The translations under genes were made by a program, and so were the position numbers. The notes below the pieces were generated by a model. The model searched no databases. It was not told where the DNA came from and saw nothing but the letters and a program-made list of their open reading frames with translations. From an uncultured Erysipelotrichaceae bacterium (GTDB taxonomy: Bacteria; Bacillota_I; Bacilli_A; Erysipelotrichales; Coprobacillaceae), in NCBI GenBank assembly GCA_900544435.1, contig UQVG01000023.1:1-13784 (forward strand): a DNA stretch of 13,784 bases, read 5' to 3'. Of the stretch, positions 1 through 6,937 are shown piece by piece. Every line of letters starts with the position of its first letter. Position 1 is the stretch's first letter.

Positions 1-8
1 AACAAATT

Positions 9-36
9 TTGATACAAAGAATGAATAAAATAAGGT
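9..36 (+). promoter_or_regulatory. Possible promoter of the LysR gene
   Basis: TTGATA at 9-14 and TAAGGT at 31-36 are separated by 16 bases and lie just upstream of the LysR ribosome binding site. The -10 match is poor and the region is AT-rich, so chance matches are likely. The true promoter may lie left of the window. Confidence 0.25.
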
Positions 37-46
37 AAAATAAAAA

Positions 47-54
47 AGAGGTGA
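47..54 (+). promoter_or_regulatory. Ribosome binding site that sets the LysR start
   Basis: AGAGGTGA at 47-54 sits 5 bases before ATG 60. An in-frame GTG at 51 lies inside this Shine-Dalgarno sequence, so it is unlikely to be the start even though it gives a slightly longer frame. Confidence 0.75.
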
Positions 55-59
55 AGACC

Positions 60-947
60 ATGTTGCTTAAACAAATGAAATATTTTATCACTGTTGTGGA
101 TTGTCATAGTTTTACAGAAGCAGCAGAACAATGTTTTATTTCTCAATCTGCTATTTCTCAACAGATTAAAGCATTAGAAAAAGAATTAGGAATTCGTTTA
201 TTTGAAAGAAACAAACGACAATTTTCATTGACACCAGCTGGTGAATATTTTTATCGTCATGGAAAAGTAATTTTAGATGAGATTGAAGATTTTAAAGAAG
301 AAACAATTCGTCGTGGAGAAGATCAAGAATTGAATTTAACTATTGGTTATCCTAAAAACTTTAGTACGAGTGAGCTTCATCAAGCTATTGTTGAATTCAA
401 TCGTATTTATCCTGAAGTTAATATTTCAGTAGTAAGTGGAACGCATGAAGAATTATTTGAACTTCTTGTACAACATCATATTGATGTTAAAATCAGTGAA
501 CAAAGAAGAACGTTTAATGAAGATTATTATAATTATGAATTAAAACATAGTGAATGTTTTGTAGAGATATCATCAATGAATCCACTTTCTAAAAAAGAAG
601 TTCTTACAACCGATGATTTAAAAAATATGTCTTGTATTCTTATTGTTTCTAAAGATAAAGAAGATTCAGAAAGAGAGTTCTATGAAAAATCGCTCAATCT
701 TTCAAGAAGATTTTTATATGCAGATTCATTAGAACAAGCACGTTTAATGGTAGCGAGTCAAAGAGGATATTTACCAATTGATCAAATAGGTCATTTACCA
801 AAGACAATGGAAGGTATTGAAAGAATAGCTTTACATTATAAAGGAAAACCAATTCAAAGAAATTATTTTGCTTGTTGGTCTAAAGAAAATACGAATTATT
901 ATATTGAAGAATTTGTGAAGATGTATAAAGAACTTTTAAATAAGTAA
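60..947 (+). CDS. LysR-family transcriptional regulator
   Basis: This is a DNA-binding regulator of 295 residues, the usual LysR length. The winged helix-turn-helix covers about residues 5-63, with FTEAAEQCFISQSAISQQIK at 18-37 as the recognition region and the typical LFERN and LTPAGEYF segments after it. A linker helix leads to a periplasmic-binding-protein-like effector domain from about residue 88 (LNLTIGYP). The start is ATG 60 because of the Shine-Dalgarno at 47-54. The gene reads in the same direction as the redox operon that begins 82 bases downstream, and LysR regulators usually control adjacent genes, so that operon is its most likely target. The ligand is unknown. A long perfect inverted repeat just after the gene may be both its terminator and a regulator site. 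The family call is secure; the target is inference. Confidence 0.93.
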   Translation: MLLKQMKYFITVVDCHSFTEAAEQCFISQSAISQQIKALEKELGIRLFERNKRQFSLTPAGEYFYRHGKVILDEIEDFKEETIRRGEDQELNLTIGYPKNFSTSELHQAIVEFNRIYPEVNISVVSGTHEELFELLVQHHIDVKISEQRRTFNEDYYNYELKHSECFVEISSMNPLSKKEVLTTDDLKNMSCILIVSKDKEDSEREFYEKSLNLSRRFLYADSLEQARLMVASQRGYLPIDQIGHLPKTMEGIERIALHYKGKPIQRNYFACWSKENTNYYIEEFVKMYKELLNK

Positions 948-961
948 AACTTATGAAGATG

Positions 962-999
962 ATTAGGAATTGAAATTGTTTCAATTCCTAATTTTTTTT
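962..999 (+). terminator. Rho-independent terminator after the LysR gene
   Basis: The 14-base arms 962-975 and 979-992 are perfectly complementary around a TTG loop and are followed by an uninterrupted T run through 999. The stem is AT-rich but has no mismatch. Only 30 bases separate the T run from the next start codon, so the promoter of the downstream operon must overlap this hairpin, or the operon is reached by read-through. Confidence 0.8.
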
Positions 1000-1004
1000 A
1001 TTAT
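971..1004 (+). promoter_or_regulatory. Candidate operon promoter and LysR box inside the hairpin
   Basis: TTGTTT at 976-981 and TATTAT at 999-1004 are spaced by 17 bases, which would start transcription near 1011, just before the Shine-Dalgarno at 1016-1021. The core of the inverted repeat, TGAAATTGTTTCA at 971-983, fits the LysR T-N11-A operator pattern with full dyad symmetry. Both readings rest on short motifs, so this is a proposal. Confidence 0.35.
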
Positions 1005-1029
1005 ATAGGTGGAAAAAGGAGAGAGCAAT

Positions 1030-1578
1030 ATGGCACAAGTTCTTGTATTAATGAGTAGTCCTCGAAAAAACGGTAATACTGATCGTTTAGCAAATGCCTT
1101 TATAAGAGGTGCTGAAGAAAATGGGTATACCACAGAAAAGGTCTACGTTAACTATCAAAATATTAAATCATGTTTAGGATGTAATGTATGTCAAAAAACA
1201 AAAGAATGTATTCAAAAAGATGACATGCAAGAAATTTATTCAAAGATGTTAGAAGCAAAAATAATCTTTGCTTCACCGGTGTATTTTTACACATTTAATG
1301 GTTCAATGAAGTTATTAATTGATCGTACATTTGCGATTGAAAAAACAATTCATGACAAAGATTTCTATTTACTTACTAAGGGATTAGCTCCTGAAGAAAG
1401 TTATTTTAGAATTATTAAAGATACTTTCCAAAAGTATATTGATTGTTTAAGAGTTGGAGGTAATCGCTTTGTTGATTATGTTTTAGGTTTTCAAACAGGA
1501 AATAAAGATGATATTGAAAAAACAGATGCAATAGAAAAAGCATATAACATGGCAAAGGAGATAAAAATCAATGAGTAA
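1030..1578 (+). CDS. NADPH-dependent FMN reductase / flavodoxin-fold oxidoreductase
   Basis: The 182-residue protein has the flavodoxin-like fold of the NADPH-dependent FMN reductase family (iron-sulfur flavoprotein-like NAD(P)H oxidoreductases). The phosphate-binding loop is SSPRKNGNT at residues 9-17 and the flavin-side segment FASPVYFYTFNGSMKLLIDR lies near 83-102. A cysteine cluster, C48, C51, C54 and C60, resembles the SCxGCxxC stretch of this family. It could be redox-active or hold a cluster, but that cannot be decided here. AAGGAG at 1016-1021 supports ATG 1030 over an in-frame GTG at 1009. It is the first gene of a tight operon, and its last 8 bases overlap the next gene. It resembles the protein at 9201-9743 in length and cysteine spacing. 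The likely role is two-electron reduction of flavin, quinones or similar acceptors in the cytoplasm; the substrate is unknown. Confidence 0.88.
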   Translation: MAQVLVLMSSPRKNGNTDRLANAFIRGAEENGYTTEKVYVNYQNIKSCLGCNVCQKTKECIQKDDMQEIYSKMLEAKIIFASPVYFYTFNGSMKLLIDRTFAIEKTIHDKDFYLLTKGLAPEESYFRIIKDTFQKYIDCLRVGGNRFVDYVLGFQTGNKDDIEKTDAIEKAYNMAKEIKINE

Positions 1579-2083
1579 AAGTTTAATTGTTTATTTTTCA
1601 CATAATAAAGAAAATTATTTCTCGGGAAATATTGTTAATTTAGAAAAAGGAAATGTTAAAGTGATTGCAGAAACATTATCTACAATGATTGATGCAAATA
1701 TTTATGAAATCAAAGAAGTAGATGCTTATCCATTTGATTATCATGAATGTACATCACGTGCAAGTGATGAGCTTAAAAACAATGCCCGTCCACAAATATT
1801 AGATCCATTAGAAAGCATTGATGAATACGATACGATTTATTTAGGATATCCAAACTGGTGGTCAACAATGCCAACGATTGTTATGACATTTTTAGAAAGT
1901 TATGATTTCACAAATAAACATATTTATCCAATTTGTTCACACGAAGGAAGCGGTATGGGAAGAAGTGAAAGTGATATCAAAAAACTTTGTCCAAACAGTA
2001 TCGTTCATAAAGGATTAAGTATTCATGGAAGTCATGTCGATGGATGTAGACAACAATTAGAAAGATGGTTAGGAGGAAAATAA
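1571..2083 (+). CDS. Flavodoxin-family protein
   Basis: The 170-residue protein binds FMN by family membership. YFSHNKENY at residues 8-16 is a variant of the phosphate loop near the N-terminus, and LGYPNWWSTMP at 91-101 is the aromatic flavin-stacking segment typical of the flavodoxin_4 group. AAGGAG at 1555-1560 supports ATG 1571, which overlaps the end of the upstream flavoprotein by 8 bases and suggests coupled translation. Members of this group are often found beside alcohol dehydrogenases, aldo-keto reductases and CMD proteins, as here. It could act as an electron carrier or as a quinone reductase; nothing in the sequence separates the two. Family call secure, role inferred. Confidence 0.9.
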   Translation: MSKSLIVYFSHNKENYFSGNIVNLEKGNVKVIAETLSTMIDANIYEIKEVDAYPFDYHECTSRASDELKNNARPQILDPLESIDEYDTIYLGYPNWWSTMPTIVMTFLESYDFTNKHIYPICSHEGSGMGRSESDIKKLCPNSIVHKGLSIHGSHVDGCRQQLERWLGGK

Positions 2084-2084
2084 G

Positions 2085-2831
2085 ATGACAGATAACGCTA
2101 AAAATTACCACGAAAAAATGTTTCCAGGATATGTTTCAGATTTTTTAAGAACTGATCCTGAATTTATTGAAGCTTTTGATAACTTCGCTTTTGATGAAGT
2201 TGTTAATCAAGATGATTTAGATGATAAAACAAGATTTATTTCAATTCTTGCAGTTTTATTAGGATGTCAAGGAATTGATGAATTTAAAGGAATGTTGAAA
2301 GCAGCTTATAATTTTGGAGTTACTCCTGTTGAAATGAAAGAAATTGTTTATCAAGCTGTAGCTTATTTAGGAATAGGTAGAGTTTTTCCTTTCTTAAAAG
2401 CAGTGAATAGTTTTATTGAAGACACTTTAGGTTTAAAGCTTCCTTTAGAAAATCAAAATGATCCTAATCCTAATCGTTTAGAAAAAGGAGAACAAGCTCA
2501 AGTAGCTATTTTTGGTGAAGGAATGAAAGGATATGCAACAAGTGGAGATCCTAAAACAGTGCATATTCGTAAATGGTTAACTGATAACTGTTTTGGAGAT
2601 TACTATACAAGAGGTGGTTTAGATTATAAACAAAGAGAAATGATTACTTTTTGTTTCCTATATGCACAAGGTGGATGTGAACCACAAGCGATTGCCCATG
2701 CAAAAGCTAATATTCGTTTAGGAAATGATCAAGATTTCTTAATTAAAGTTGTTTCTCAAAATGTTCCTTTTGTAGGATATCCAAGAAGTTTAAATGCAAT
2801 TGATTGTATAGAAAAGGCAGGTAATGAATAA
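2085..2831 (+). CDS. Two-domain carboxymuconolactone decarboxylase (CMD/AhpD-like) family protein
   Basis: The 248-residue protein contains two tandem CMD-like helical domains, about residues 25-115 and 155-245. The second carries GGCEPQAIAH with C198 and H205, the usual Cys/His arrangement for this fold. The first has C61 but a lysine (K68) where the second has histidine, so the halves have probably diverged in function. True 4-carboxymuconolactone decarboxylation is unlikely, because no other beta-ketoadipate pathway gene is present. Thiol-based peroxide or electrophile handling, as for AhpD, is more plausible. The start follows the previous stop by one base with AGGAGG just upstream, and the stop overlaps the next ATG by one base. 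CMD genes beside alcohol dehydrogenases are also known in Bacillus aldehyde-stress loci. The family is secure; the reaction is not known. Confidence 0.88.
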   Translation: MTDNAKNYHEKMFPGYVSDFLRTDPEFIEAFDNFAFDEVVNQDDLDDKTRFISILAVLLGCQGIDEFKGMLKAAYNFGVTPVEMKEIVYQAVAYLGIGRVFPFLKAVNSFIEDTLGLKLPLENQNDPNPNRLEKGEQAQVAIFGEGMKGYATSGDPKTVHIRKWLTDNCFGDYYTRGGLDYKQREMITFCFLYAQGGCEPQAIAHAKANIRLGNDQDFLIKVVSQNVPFVGYPRSLNAIDCIEKAGNE

Positions 2832-3661
2832 TGAAAGAAGTTATGATTGTGGTTGGTGCTGGTCAAATTAGTATGGCTATTGCTAGAAGAATGGGTGCCG
2901 GTAAAAAAATTATTTTAGGTGATAAAAATATTGAAAACGCAAAAAGTATTCAAAAAACAATGGTAGATGCAGGATTTGATGTTGAAATCATGGAAGTTGA
3001 TTTATCAAGTAGAGAAGATATTTTAAAAATGATTGAAACAGCTAAAAGCTTTGGAAAAATCAAAATGCTTGTCAATGGTGCAGGGGTTTCACCTTCACAA
3101 GCACCAATTGAAGCTATTTTAAAAGTCGATCTTTATGGAACAGCTGTTTTATTAGAAGAAGTAGGAAAAGTTATTGAAGAAGGTGGTGTTGGTGTCACAA
3201 TCTCAAGTCAATCAGGTTTCCGTATGAAACAACTTACAGCTTTAGAAGATGAACAACTTGCTTGTACACCAACAGAAGAATTATTAGACTTAGAAATCTT
3301 ACAACCAGAAAATATCAAAGATACATTACATGCTTATCAAATCGCAAAAAGATGTAATGAAAAACGTGTGATGGCAGAATCTGTAAAATGGGGAAAACGT
3401 GGAGCAAGAATCAACGCTATTGCTCCAGGTATTATTGTTACACCACTTGCTATTGATGAATTCAATGGACCAAGAGGAGATTTCTATAAAAATATGTTCG
3501 CAAAATGTCCAGCTGGTAGACCAGGAACTGCTGATGAAGTCGCAAATGTTGCTGAATTATTAATGAGTGATAAGGGAGCCTTTATTACTGGATCTACTTT
3601 CTTAATGGATGGTGGAGCAACAGCATCTTATTACTATGGACCATTAAAACCTGAGGAATAA
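2831..3661 (+). CDS. SDR-family NAD(P)-dependent oxidoreductase
   Basis: The 276-residue protein has a Rossmann-fold short-chain dehydrogenase layout. The nucleotide loop is the divergent VGAGQIS (8-14) rather than the common TGxxxGIG. NGAG at 82-85, serines at 125, 126 and 128, the YxxxK pair Y169/K173, the APG segment, and the C-terminal [11 protein letters not shown] are all present. The distance from the serine group to Y169 is over 40 residues where classical SDRs have about 13, so a roughly 30-residue insertion precedes the active tyrosine. I recall widespread SDRs with this insertion and a similar ASYYYG tail, but do not know a proven substrate. It overlaps the upstream CMD gene by one base. 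The likely activity is reversible carbonyl/alcohol conversion with NAD(P)H. Confidence 0.9.
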   Translation: MKEVMIVVGAGQISMAIARRMGAGKKIILGDKNIENAKSIQKTMVDAGFDVEIMEVDLSSREDILKMIETAKSFGKIKMLVNGAGVSPSQAPIEAILKVDLYGTAVLLEEVGKVIEEGGVGVTISSQSGFRMKQLTALEDEQLACTPTEELLDLEILQPENIKDTLHAYQIAKRCNEKRVMAESVKWGKRGARINAIAPGIIVTPLAIDEFNGPRGDFYKNMFAKCPAGRPGTADEVANVAELLMSDKGAFITGSTFLMDGGATASYYYGPLKPEE

Positions 3662-3663
3662 AG

Positions 3664-4221
3664 ATGAGTGATATTTTTACAAAATTAAAAAGTGGACAAC
3701 CTGTGCATATGATCAATGAAAAGGATTATCATGGTGTTGCTCATAAGGAAATGGATTTTTGTAGAAAACAATGCTTTAAAATCAATCATACATTTCCTGA
3801 TAAAGAAGAAATCTATAAATTAGAAAATGAACTTTATAAAGGAAGATTACCTAAAACTTCCTTTATAACACCACCTTTTCAAGTGGACTATGCTTGCCAA
3901 ATGGAAATCAGTGAAAAAGTTTTTGTGAATCATGATTTAACTTGTATGGCTGCAGGTGGTATCATATTAGAAGAGGGAGTTATGATTGGACCTCATGTTT
4001 CTTTGTTGACTGTAAATCATGATTTCAATGATTTACAAGTACTTCTTTGTAAACCAGTGATCATCAAAGAAAATGCTTGGATAGGAGCTAATGCAACAAT
4101 TTTACCAGGAGTAACTATTGGTAAAGGAGCTATCGTTGGTAGTGGTTCAGTGGTGACAAAAGATGTTGAAGACAATATGATTGTCGCTGGTAATCCAGCA
4201 AAAGTGATACGTAGTAAATAA
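3664..4221 (+). CDS. Hexapeptide-repeat sugar O-acetyltransferase (LacA/Maa type)
   Basis: This 185-residue protein resembles maltose and galactoside O-acetyltransferases, which move an acetyl group from acetyl-CoA to a sugar or other hydroxyl acceptor. The N-terminal helical part (about 1-65, with [11 protein letters not shown]) is followed by a left-handed beta-helix of hexapeptide repeats, clearest in [20 protein letters not shown] and ending in the common [15 protein letters not shown] closure (here [13 protein letters not shown]). H119 in TVNHD sits where the catalytic histidine of this family is expected. The start comes two bases after the SDR stop with GAGGA upstream. Its place in a carbonyl-reduction operon suggests that it could acetylate a hydroxyl product, but this is inference; these genes also appear in unrelated contexts. 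Confidence 0.88.
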   Translation: MSDIFTKLKSGQPVHMINEKDYHGVAHKEMDFCRKQCFKINHTFPDKEEIYKLENELYKGRLPKTSFITPPFQVDYACQMEISEKVFVNHDLTCMAAGGIILEEGVMIGPHVSLLTVNHDFNDLQVLLCKPVIIKENAWIGANATILPGVTIGKGAIVGSGSVVTKDVEDNMIVAGNPAKVIRSK

Positions 4222-4240
4222 ATTTCAGGAGGAAAATAAA

Positions 4241-5422
4241 ATGAATGATTTTCAATTTCAAAACACAACAAAAGTTTATTTTGGTAAAGACCAATTAGGT
4301 CATTTACATGAAGAAGTTTTAAAATATGGAAAGAGCGTCCTTGTTGTTTATGGTGGCGGATCAATCAAAAAAATTGGACTTTATGACAAAGTCATGAAAG
4401 AATTAAAAGATAATCATGTAGAAGTTTATGAACTTGCTGGTGTAGAACCAAATCCAAGACATACAACTGTCAATAAAGGAGCAAAGCTTTGTAAAGAAAA
4501 CAATATTACAGCTGTTCTTGGAATTGGTGGAGGATCAACAATTGATGCTTCTAAAGCGATTGCTGCTTTAACTCTTGCAGATACAGATAATATTTGGGAT
4601 TTAGTAGAAAAGAAAGTTGCTTGGCATGATGCTTTACCTGTACTTGCTATGCCTACAATTGCTTCTACTGGAAGTGAAATGGATAAATCATGCGTGATTG
4701 CTAATGTAGAAAAAGGTGTAAAAAGTGGAATTAATGGAGATATCTTAAGACCAAGAGCATCTTTTCTAGATCCTACAAATACATTTAGTGTTTCACCTAA
4801 ACAAACAGCATGTGGTGGATTTGATATCATGGCTCACTTATTTGATATGAACTATTTTGTAAATAGCGATAAATATCCTTTACAATTTAATGTTGTAGAA
4901 ACATTATTAAGAACAGTTCGCCAACAATTACCAATTGCTGTTGAAGAACCTGAAAACTATTCAGCTAGAGCAACAATGTTATGGGCTGCTTCATGGGCTT
5001 TAAATAGTTTCTGTACATCAGGATATAAAACTCAAGCACAACTTCATGCTCTTGAACAATTCTCATCAACTTATGATATGACTCATGGTTTAGCTCTTGC
5101 AATCATTACTCCTAAATGGATGACTTATTTACTAAATAAAGATGAAACTGTGGCTGGAGACTTTGCTCGTTTTGGTTTAAATGTGATGGGTATTCAAGAT
5201 CAAGGTAATGATAAAGATAATGCAAAAGCTGGAATTGAAGCTTTACAAAACTTCATTAAAGATGAACTTCATTTACCTACAACACTTAGTGAAATGAATA
5301 TTACAGATGAAAAATTTGATGAATTAAAAGTAAAAGCATGTTATGGTCAAGATTCTTTACCAAGAGCTTATCGACCATTAACTCAAGAAGATTGTTTAAA
5401 TATTTATAAAATGTGTTTATAA
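4241..5422 (+). CDS. Iron-containing alcohol dehydrogenase (butanol dehydrogenase/YqhD-like)
   Basis: The 393-residue group III alcohol dehydrogenase would reduce aldehydes with NAD(P)H. GIGGGSTIDASKAIA is the nucleotide-binding motif and ASTGSEMD follows. Metal ligands are visible as D195, H199, H269 and H282, matching the Asp-His-His-His set of YqhD. The interval H269 to H282 is 13 residues, while the EHxLS-containing loop of butanol dehydrogenases, as I remember it, gives 14. Here the loop reads HALEQFSSTYDMTH, so the loop has lost one residue and the usual EH pair. A strong AGGAGG precedes ATG 4241. It is the last gene of the operon and is followed directly by a hairpin terminator. Metabolic role: removal of aldehydes or disposal of reducing equivalents; substrate unknown. 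Confidence 0.92.
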   Translation: MNDFQFQNTTKVYFGKDQLGHLHEEVLKYGKSVLVVYGGGSIKKIGLYDKVMKELKDNHVEVYELAGVEPNPRHTTVNKGAKLCKENNITAVLGIGGGSTIDASKAIAALTLADTDNIWDLVEKKVAWHDALPVLAMPTIASTGSEMDKSCVIANVEKGVKSGINGDILRPRASFLDPTNTFSVSPKQTACGGFDIMAHLFDMNYFVNSDKYPLQFNVVETLLRTVRQQLPIAVEEPENYSARATMLWAASWALNSFCTSGYKTQAQLHALEQFSSTYDMTHGLALAIITPKWMTYLLNKDETVAGDFARFGLNVMGIQDQGNDKDNAKAGIEALQNFIKDELHLPTTLSEMNITDEKFDELKVKACYGQDSLPRAYRPLTQEDCLNIYKMCL

Positions 5423-5450
5423 AAGGAGGCGTTGTGCTTCCTTTTTGTTT
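5421..5450 (+). terminator. Terminator of the redox operon
   Basis: The arms 5421-5430 and 5436-5445 pair over 10 bases with one G-U wobble around a GTTGT loop, followed by TTTTTGTTT counted from the end of the second arm. The stem begins inside the stop codon of the alcohol dehydrogenase. Confidence 0.7.
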
Positions 5451-5474
5451 ATAATAAAGTAAAGGGGTGGTTTT

Positions 5475-5735
5475 ATGAATAATGTTGTACACTTTAATAT
5501 GATTCTAGAAATCAATCAATTACTTAAAGAAAATAATATAGAATATTCAATTCATGGTGTTGGAGGATGTACATGCTGTGGTTTAGAACTTAGACAAGAA
5601 GGTAAAAGTTATCCTACAGATAAGATTTTAGAAATCATTAATGGTTATTTAAAAAATCATTGGATTTATGTCCAAGAAAACAAAAATCAACCAGGTTTTC
5701 TTACAGTTCATTCTAAATTTGATAAAAAACCTTGA
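5475..5735 (+). CDS. Small protein of unknown function with a CTCC motif
   Basis: I do not recognise this 86-residue protein. It is soluble, with no signal or membrane segment, and has a run HGVGGCTCCGLELRQEGK near residues 27-44 in which three cysteines lie within four positions. Such a CxCC group could bind a metal or take part in thiol chemistry, though no partner residues are obvious. The rest alternates predicted helices (MILEINQLLKENNI, DKILEIINGYLKNH) with a short strand-rich end. AAAGGGGTGG at 5460-5469 lies at a good distance from ATG 5475. A TATAAT at 5450-5455 may serve as a -10 box but has no convincing -35. Its stop codon lies inside the -35 box of the next gene. The last codons, from 5714, reappear as a non-coding remnant before the second MerR copy. 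Confidence 0.7.
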   Translation: MNNVVHFNMILEINQLLKENNIEYSIHGVGGCTCCGLELRQEGKSYPTDKILEIINGYLKNHWIYVQENKNQPGFLTVHSKFDKKP

Positions 5736-5762
5736 CTATAAAGTAACTCTATAGTGTTAGAT
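5732..5762 (+). promoter_or_regulatory. MerR-type promoter and operator, copy 1
   Basis: TTGACT at 5732-5737 and TTAGAT at 5757-5762 are spaced by 19 bases, the overlong spacer typical of MerR-activated promoters. Between them is a 21-base dyad at 5735-5755 with half-sites ACTATA and TATAGT; 9 of 10 pairs match. The promoter lies right before the MerR gene, so it is probably autoregulated. Its -35 box overlaps the stop codon of the small upstream gene. Confidence 0.75.
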
Positions 5763-5786
5763 AGAGTTAAGGAAGGGGTGTTATCT

Positions 5787-6833
5787 ATGAAAACACACGA
5801 ATTAGAAAAGGAATTAGGAATCTCAAAACATACCATCTTCTATTATGAAAAAGAAGGAATCGTTACCCCACAAAGAGATGACAATGGCTATCGTAGTTAT
5901 AGTCAAGAAGATCTTCAAAAATTGATTATGGTAAAATTCTTGCGAAACCTTAATATTTCAATTGATGATGTCAAAGCCATCTTAAATAATGAACTAGATT
6001 TTAAAGAATGTTTAAAAATCAATCAAATACATCTAGAAAAACAAATAAAAAGTTTAGAAGAAGTCCAAGAAAATATTGAAATGTATGTAAGTAAAGATTT
6101 ACCAATGTTACCTGCTTTACAACAAATTCAAAGAGAAGCTAAGAATTATAAATTAGGTTATCAAAAAACAACAGATACTGTTTCTCTTGGAAGAAGACTT
6201 ACAAAGAAACTTGCACTTAGAAAATTTTTATATAAGATTCCTGCGGCAATCACCCCATCATTTATCTTGTGGATTTGTACAGTTGCTCTATTTGATGAAA
6301 ATTTTGAAAATCCAACAACATTAATCATTATCTTTATTTTATTAATGATTCTTTTTGTGAATATCTTTGTTGCAACAGAATTTCAATTTTCACAAATATG
6401 GTTAAAAATGCCATTGGATCAAACAATGAATCAATCTGTAGAATTTTTAAGAGATGGAATTCGCTATTATCAATTTCATGGATATTTTAATAATTTAAAA
6501 TATTATTATGGTGTTTTATTTAATAAAGCAGAAAAATATATGCAATTTTATAAGTATGAAGATATTCAAAGTGTAGAACTTCTTTTAAAACATCGTTATG
6601 AAAGTTATGGAACACCAATTGCGAAAGATTGGTATGTTCTTGACTATCGCTTTGAATTTAAAGATGGCAATCATTTCTATTTCTATTGGCCGATTACATT
6701 AGATGATGATTCTCGTTTTATTGGAACAATCTTAGATGAAAAGGTAGAAAATGTGATCGATAAAGATCATGTGATTGAGGCTTTGAAAAATGGTATTCAT
6801 TTAAATGACTATGTAAAAAAGGCTGAAAACTAA
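5787..6833 (+). CDS. Membrane-anchored MerR-family regulator, copy 1
   Basis: The 348-residue protein starts with a MerR winged helix (residues 1-70: KELGISKHTIFYYEKEGIVT, then NGYRSYSQEDLQKL) and a coiled-coil-like dimerisation helix with KQIKSLEEVQENIEMY. Unlike classic MerR proteins, it then runs into a membrane part with two hydrophobic helices near 151-167 and 176-197. A charged, aromatic tail follows (SVELLLKHRY, DWYVLDYRFEFKDGNHFYF) that could be a small beta-rich, PH-like sensor domain. ATG 5787 is chosen because AAGGAAGGGG precedes it; an earlier in-frame GTG at 5754 lies within the promoter. A signal sensed at or in the membrane is implied, but which one is unknown. The promoter in front has the matching MerR layout, so autoregulation is likely. 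The gene ends in its own terminator. Confidence 0.87.
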   Translation: MKTHELEKELGISKHTIFYYEKEGIVTPQRDDNGYRSYSQEDLQKLIMVKFLRNLNISIDDVKAILNNELDFKECLKINQIHLEKQIKSLEEVQENIEMYVSKDLPMLPALQQIQREAKNYKLGYQKTTDTVSLGRRLTKKLALRKFLYKIPAAITPSFILWICTVALFDENFENPTTLIIIFILLMILFVNIFVATEFQFSQIWLKMPLDQTMNQSVEFLRDGIRYYQFHGYFNNLKYYYGVLFNKAEKYMQFYKYEDIQSVELLLKHRYESYGTPIAKDWYVLDYRFEFKDGNHFYFYWPITLDDDSRFIGTILDEKVENVIDKDHVIEALKNGIHLNDYVKKAEN

Positions 6834-6845
6834 TTCAGTCTTTTT
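6816..6845 (+). terminator. Terminator of MerR copy 1
   Basis: The 12-base arms 6816-6827 and 6834-6845 pair with one G-U wobble around a 6-base loop that contains the stop codon. The second arm ends in the T run. The copy-2 hairpin at 7946 has the same arms without the wobble. Confidence 0.75.
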
Positions 6846-6882
6846 ATAAATAATATTATTTATAATAAATTTGATAAAAAAC

Positions 6883-6913
6883 TTGACTATAAAGTGACTC
6901 TATAGTGTTAGAT
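6883..6913 (+). promoter_or_regulatory. MerR-type promoter and operator, copy 2
   Basis: TTGACT at 6883-6888 and TTAGAT at 6908-6913 are again spaced by 19 bases. The dyad at 6886-6906 differs from copy 1 only at its central, unpaired base, so both operators should bind the same protein equally well. Confidence 0.75.
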
Positions 6914-6937
6914 AAAGTTAAGGAAGGGATGTTATCT

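Larger units (their letters stand above)
5714..6845 (+). repeat. Tandem duplication, copy 1 (promoter, MerR gene, terminator)
   Basis: This unit recurs at 6866 onward. The shared sequence begins with TAAATTTGATAAAAAAC at 5714-5730, covers the promoter and the whole gene, and ends in a similar hairpin with the TTCAGTC arm. Identity is complete over 5823-6137 and drops in the membrane-coding part from about 6236 to 6540. Confidence 0.9.

Noticed and set aside
4017..4364. Open minus-strand frame across the acetyltransferase/alcohol dehydrogenase junction
   Set aside because: It is antisense to two clear genes, has no ribosome binding site and no recognisable domain. The same applies to minus-strand frames at 4426-4830, 5301-5492 and 12069-12299.
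5754..5786. Longer N-terminus for MerR copy 1 from GTG 5754 (and 6905 for copy 2)
   Set aside because: These codons fall inside the dyad and next to the -10 box of the promoters, upstream of the expected transcript start.
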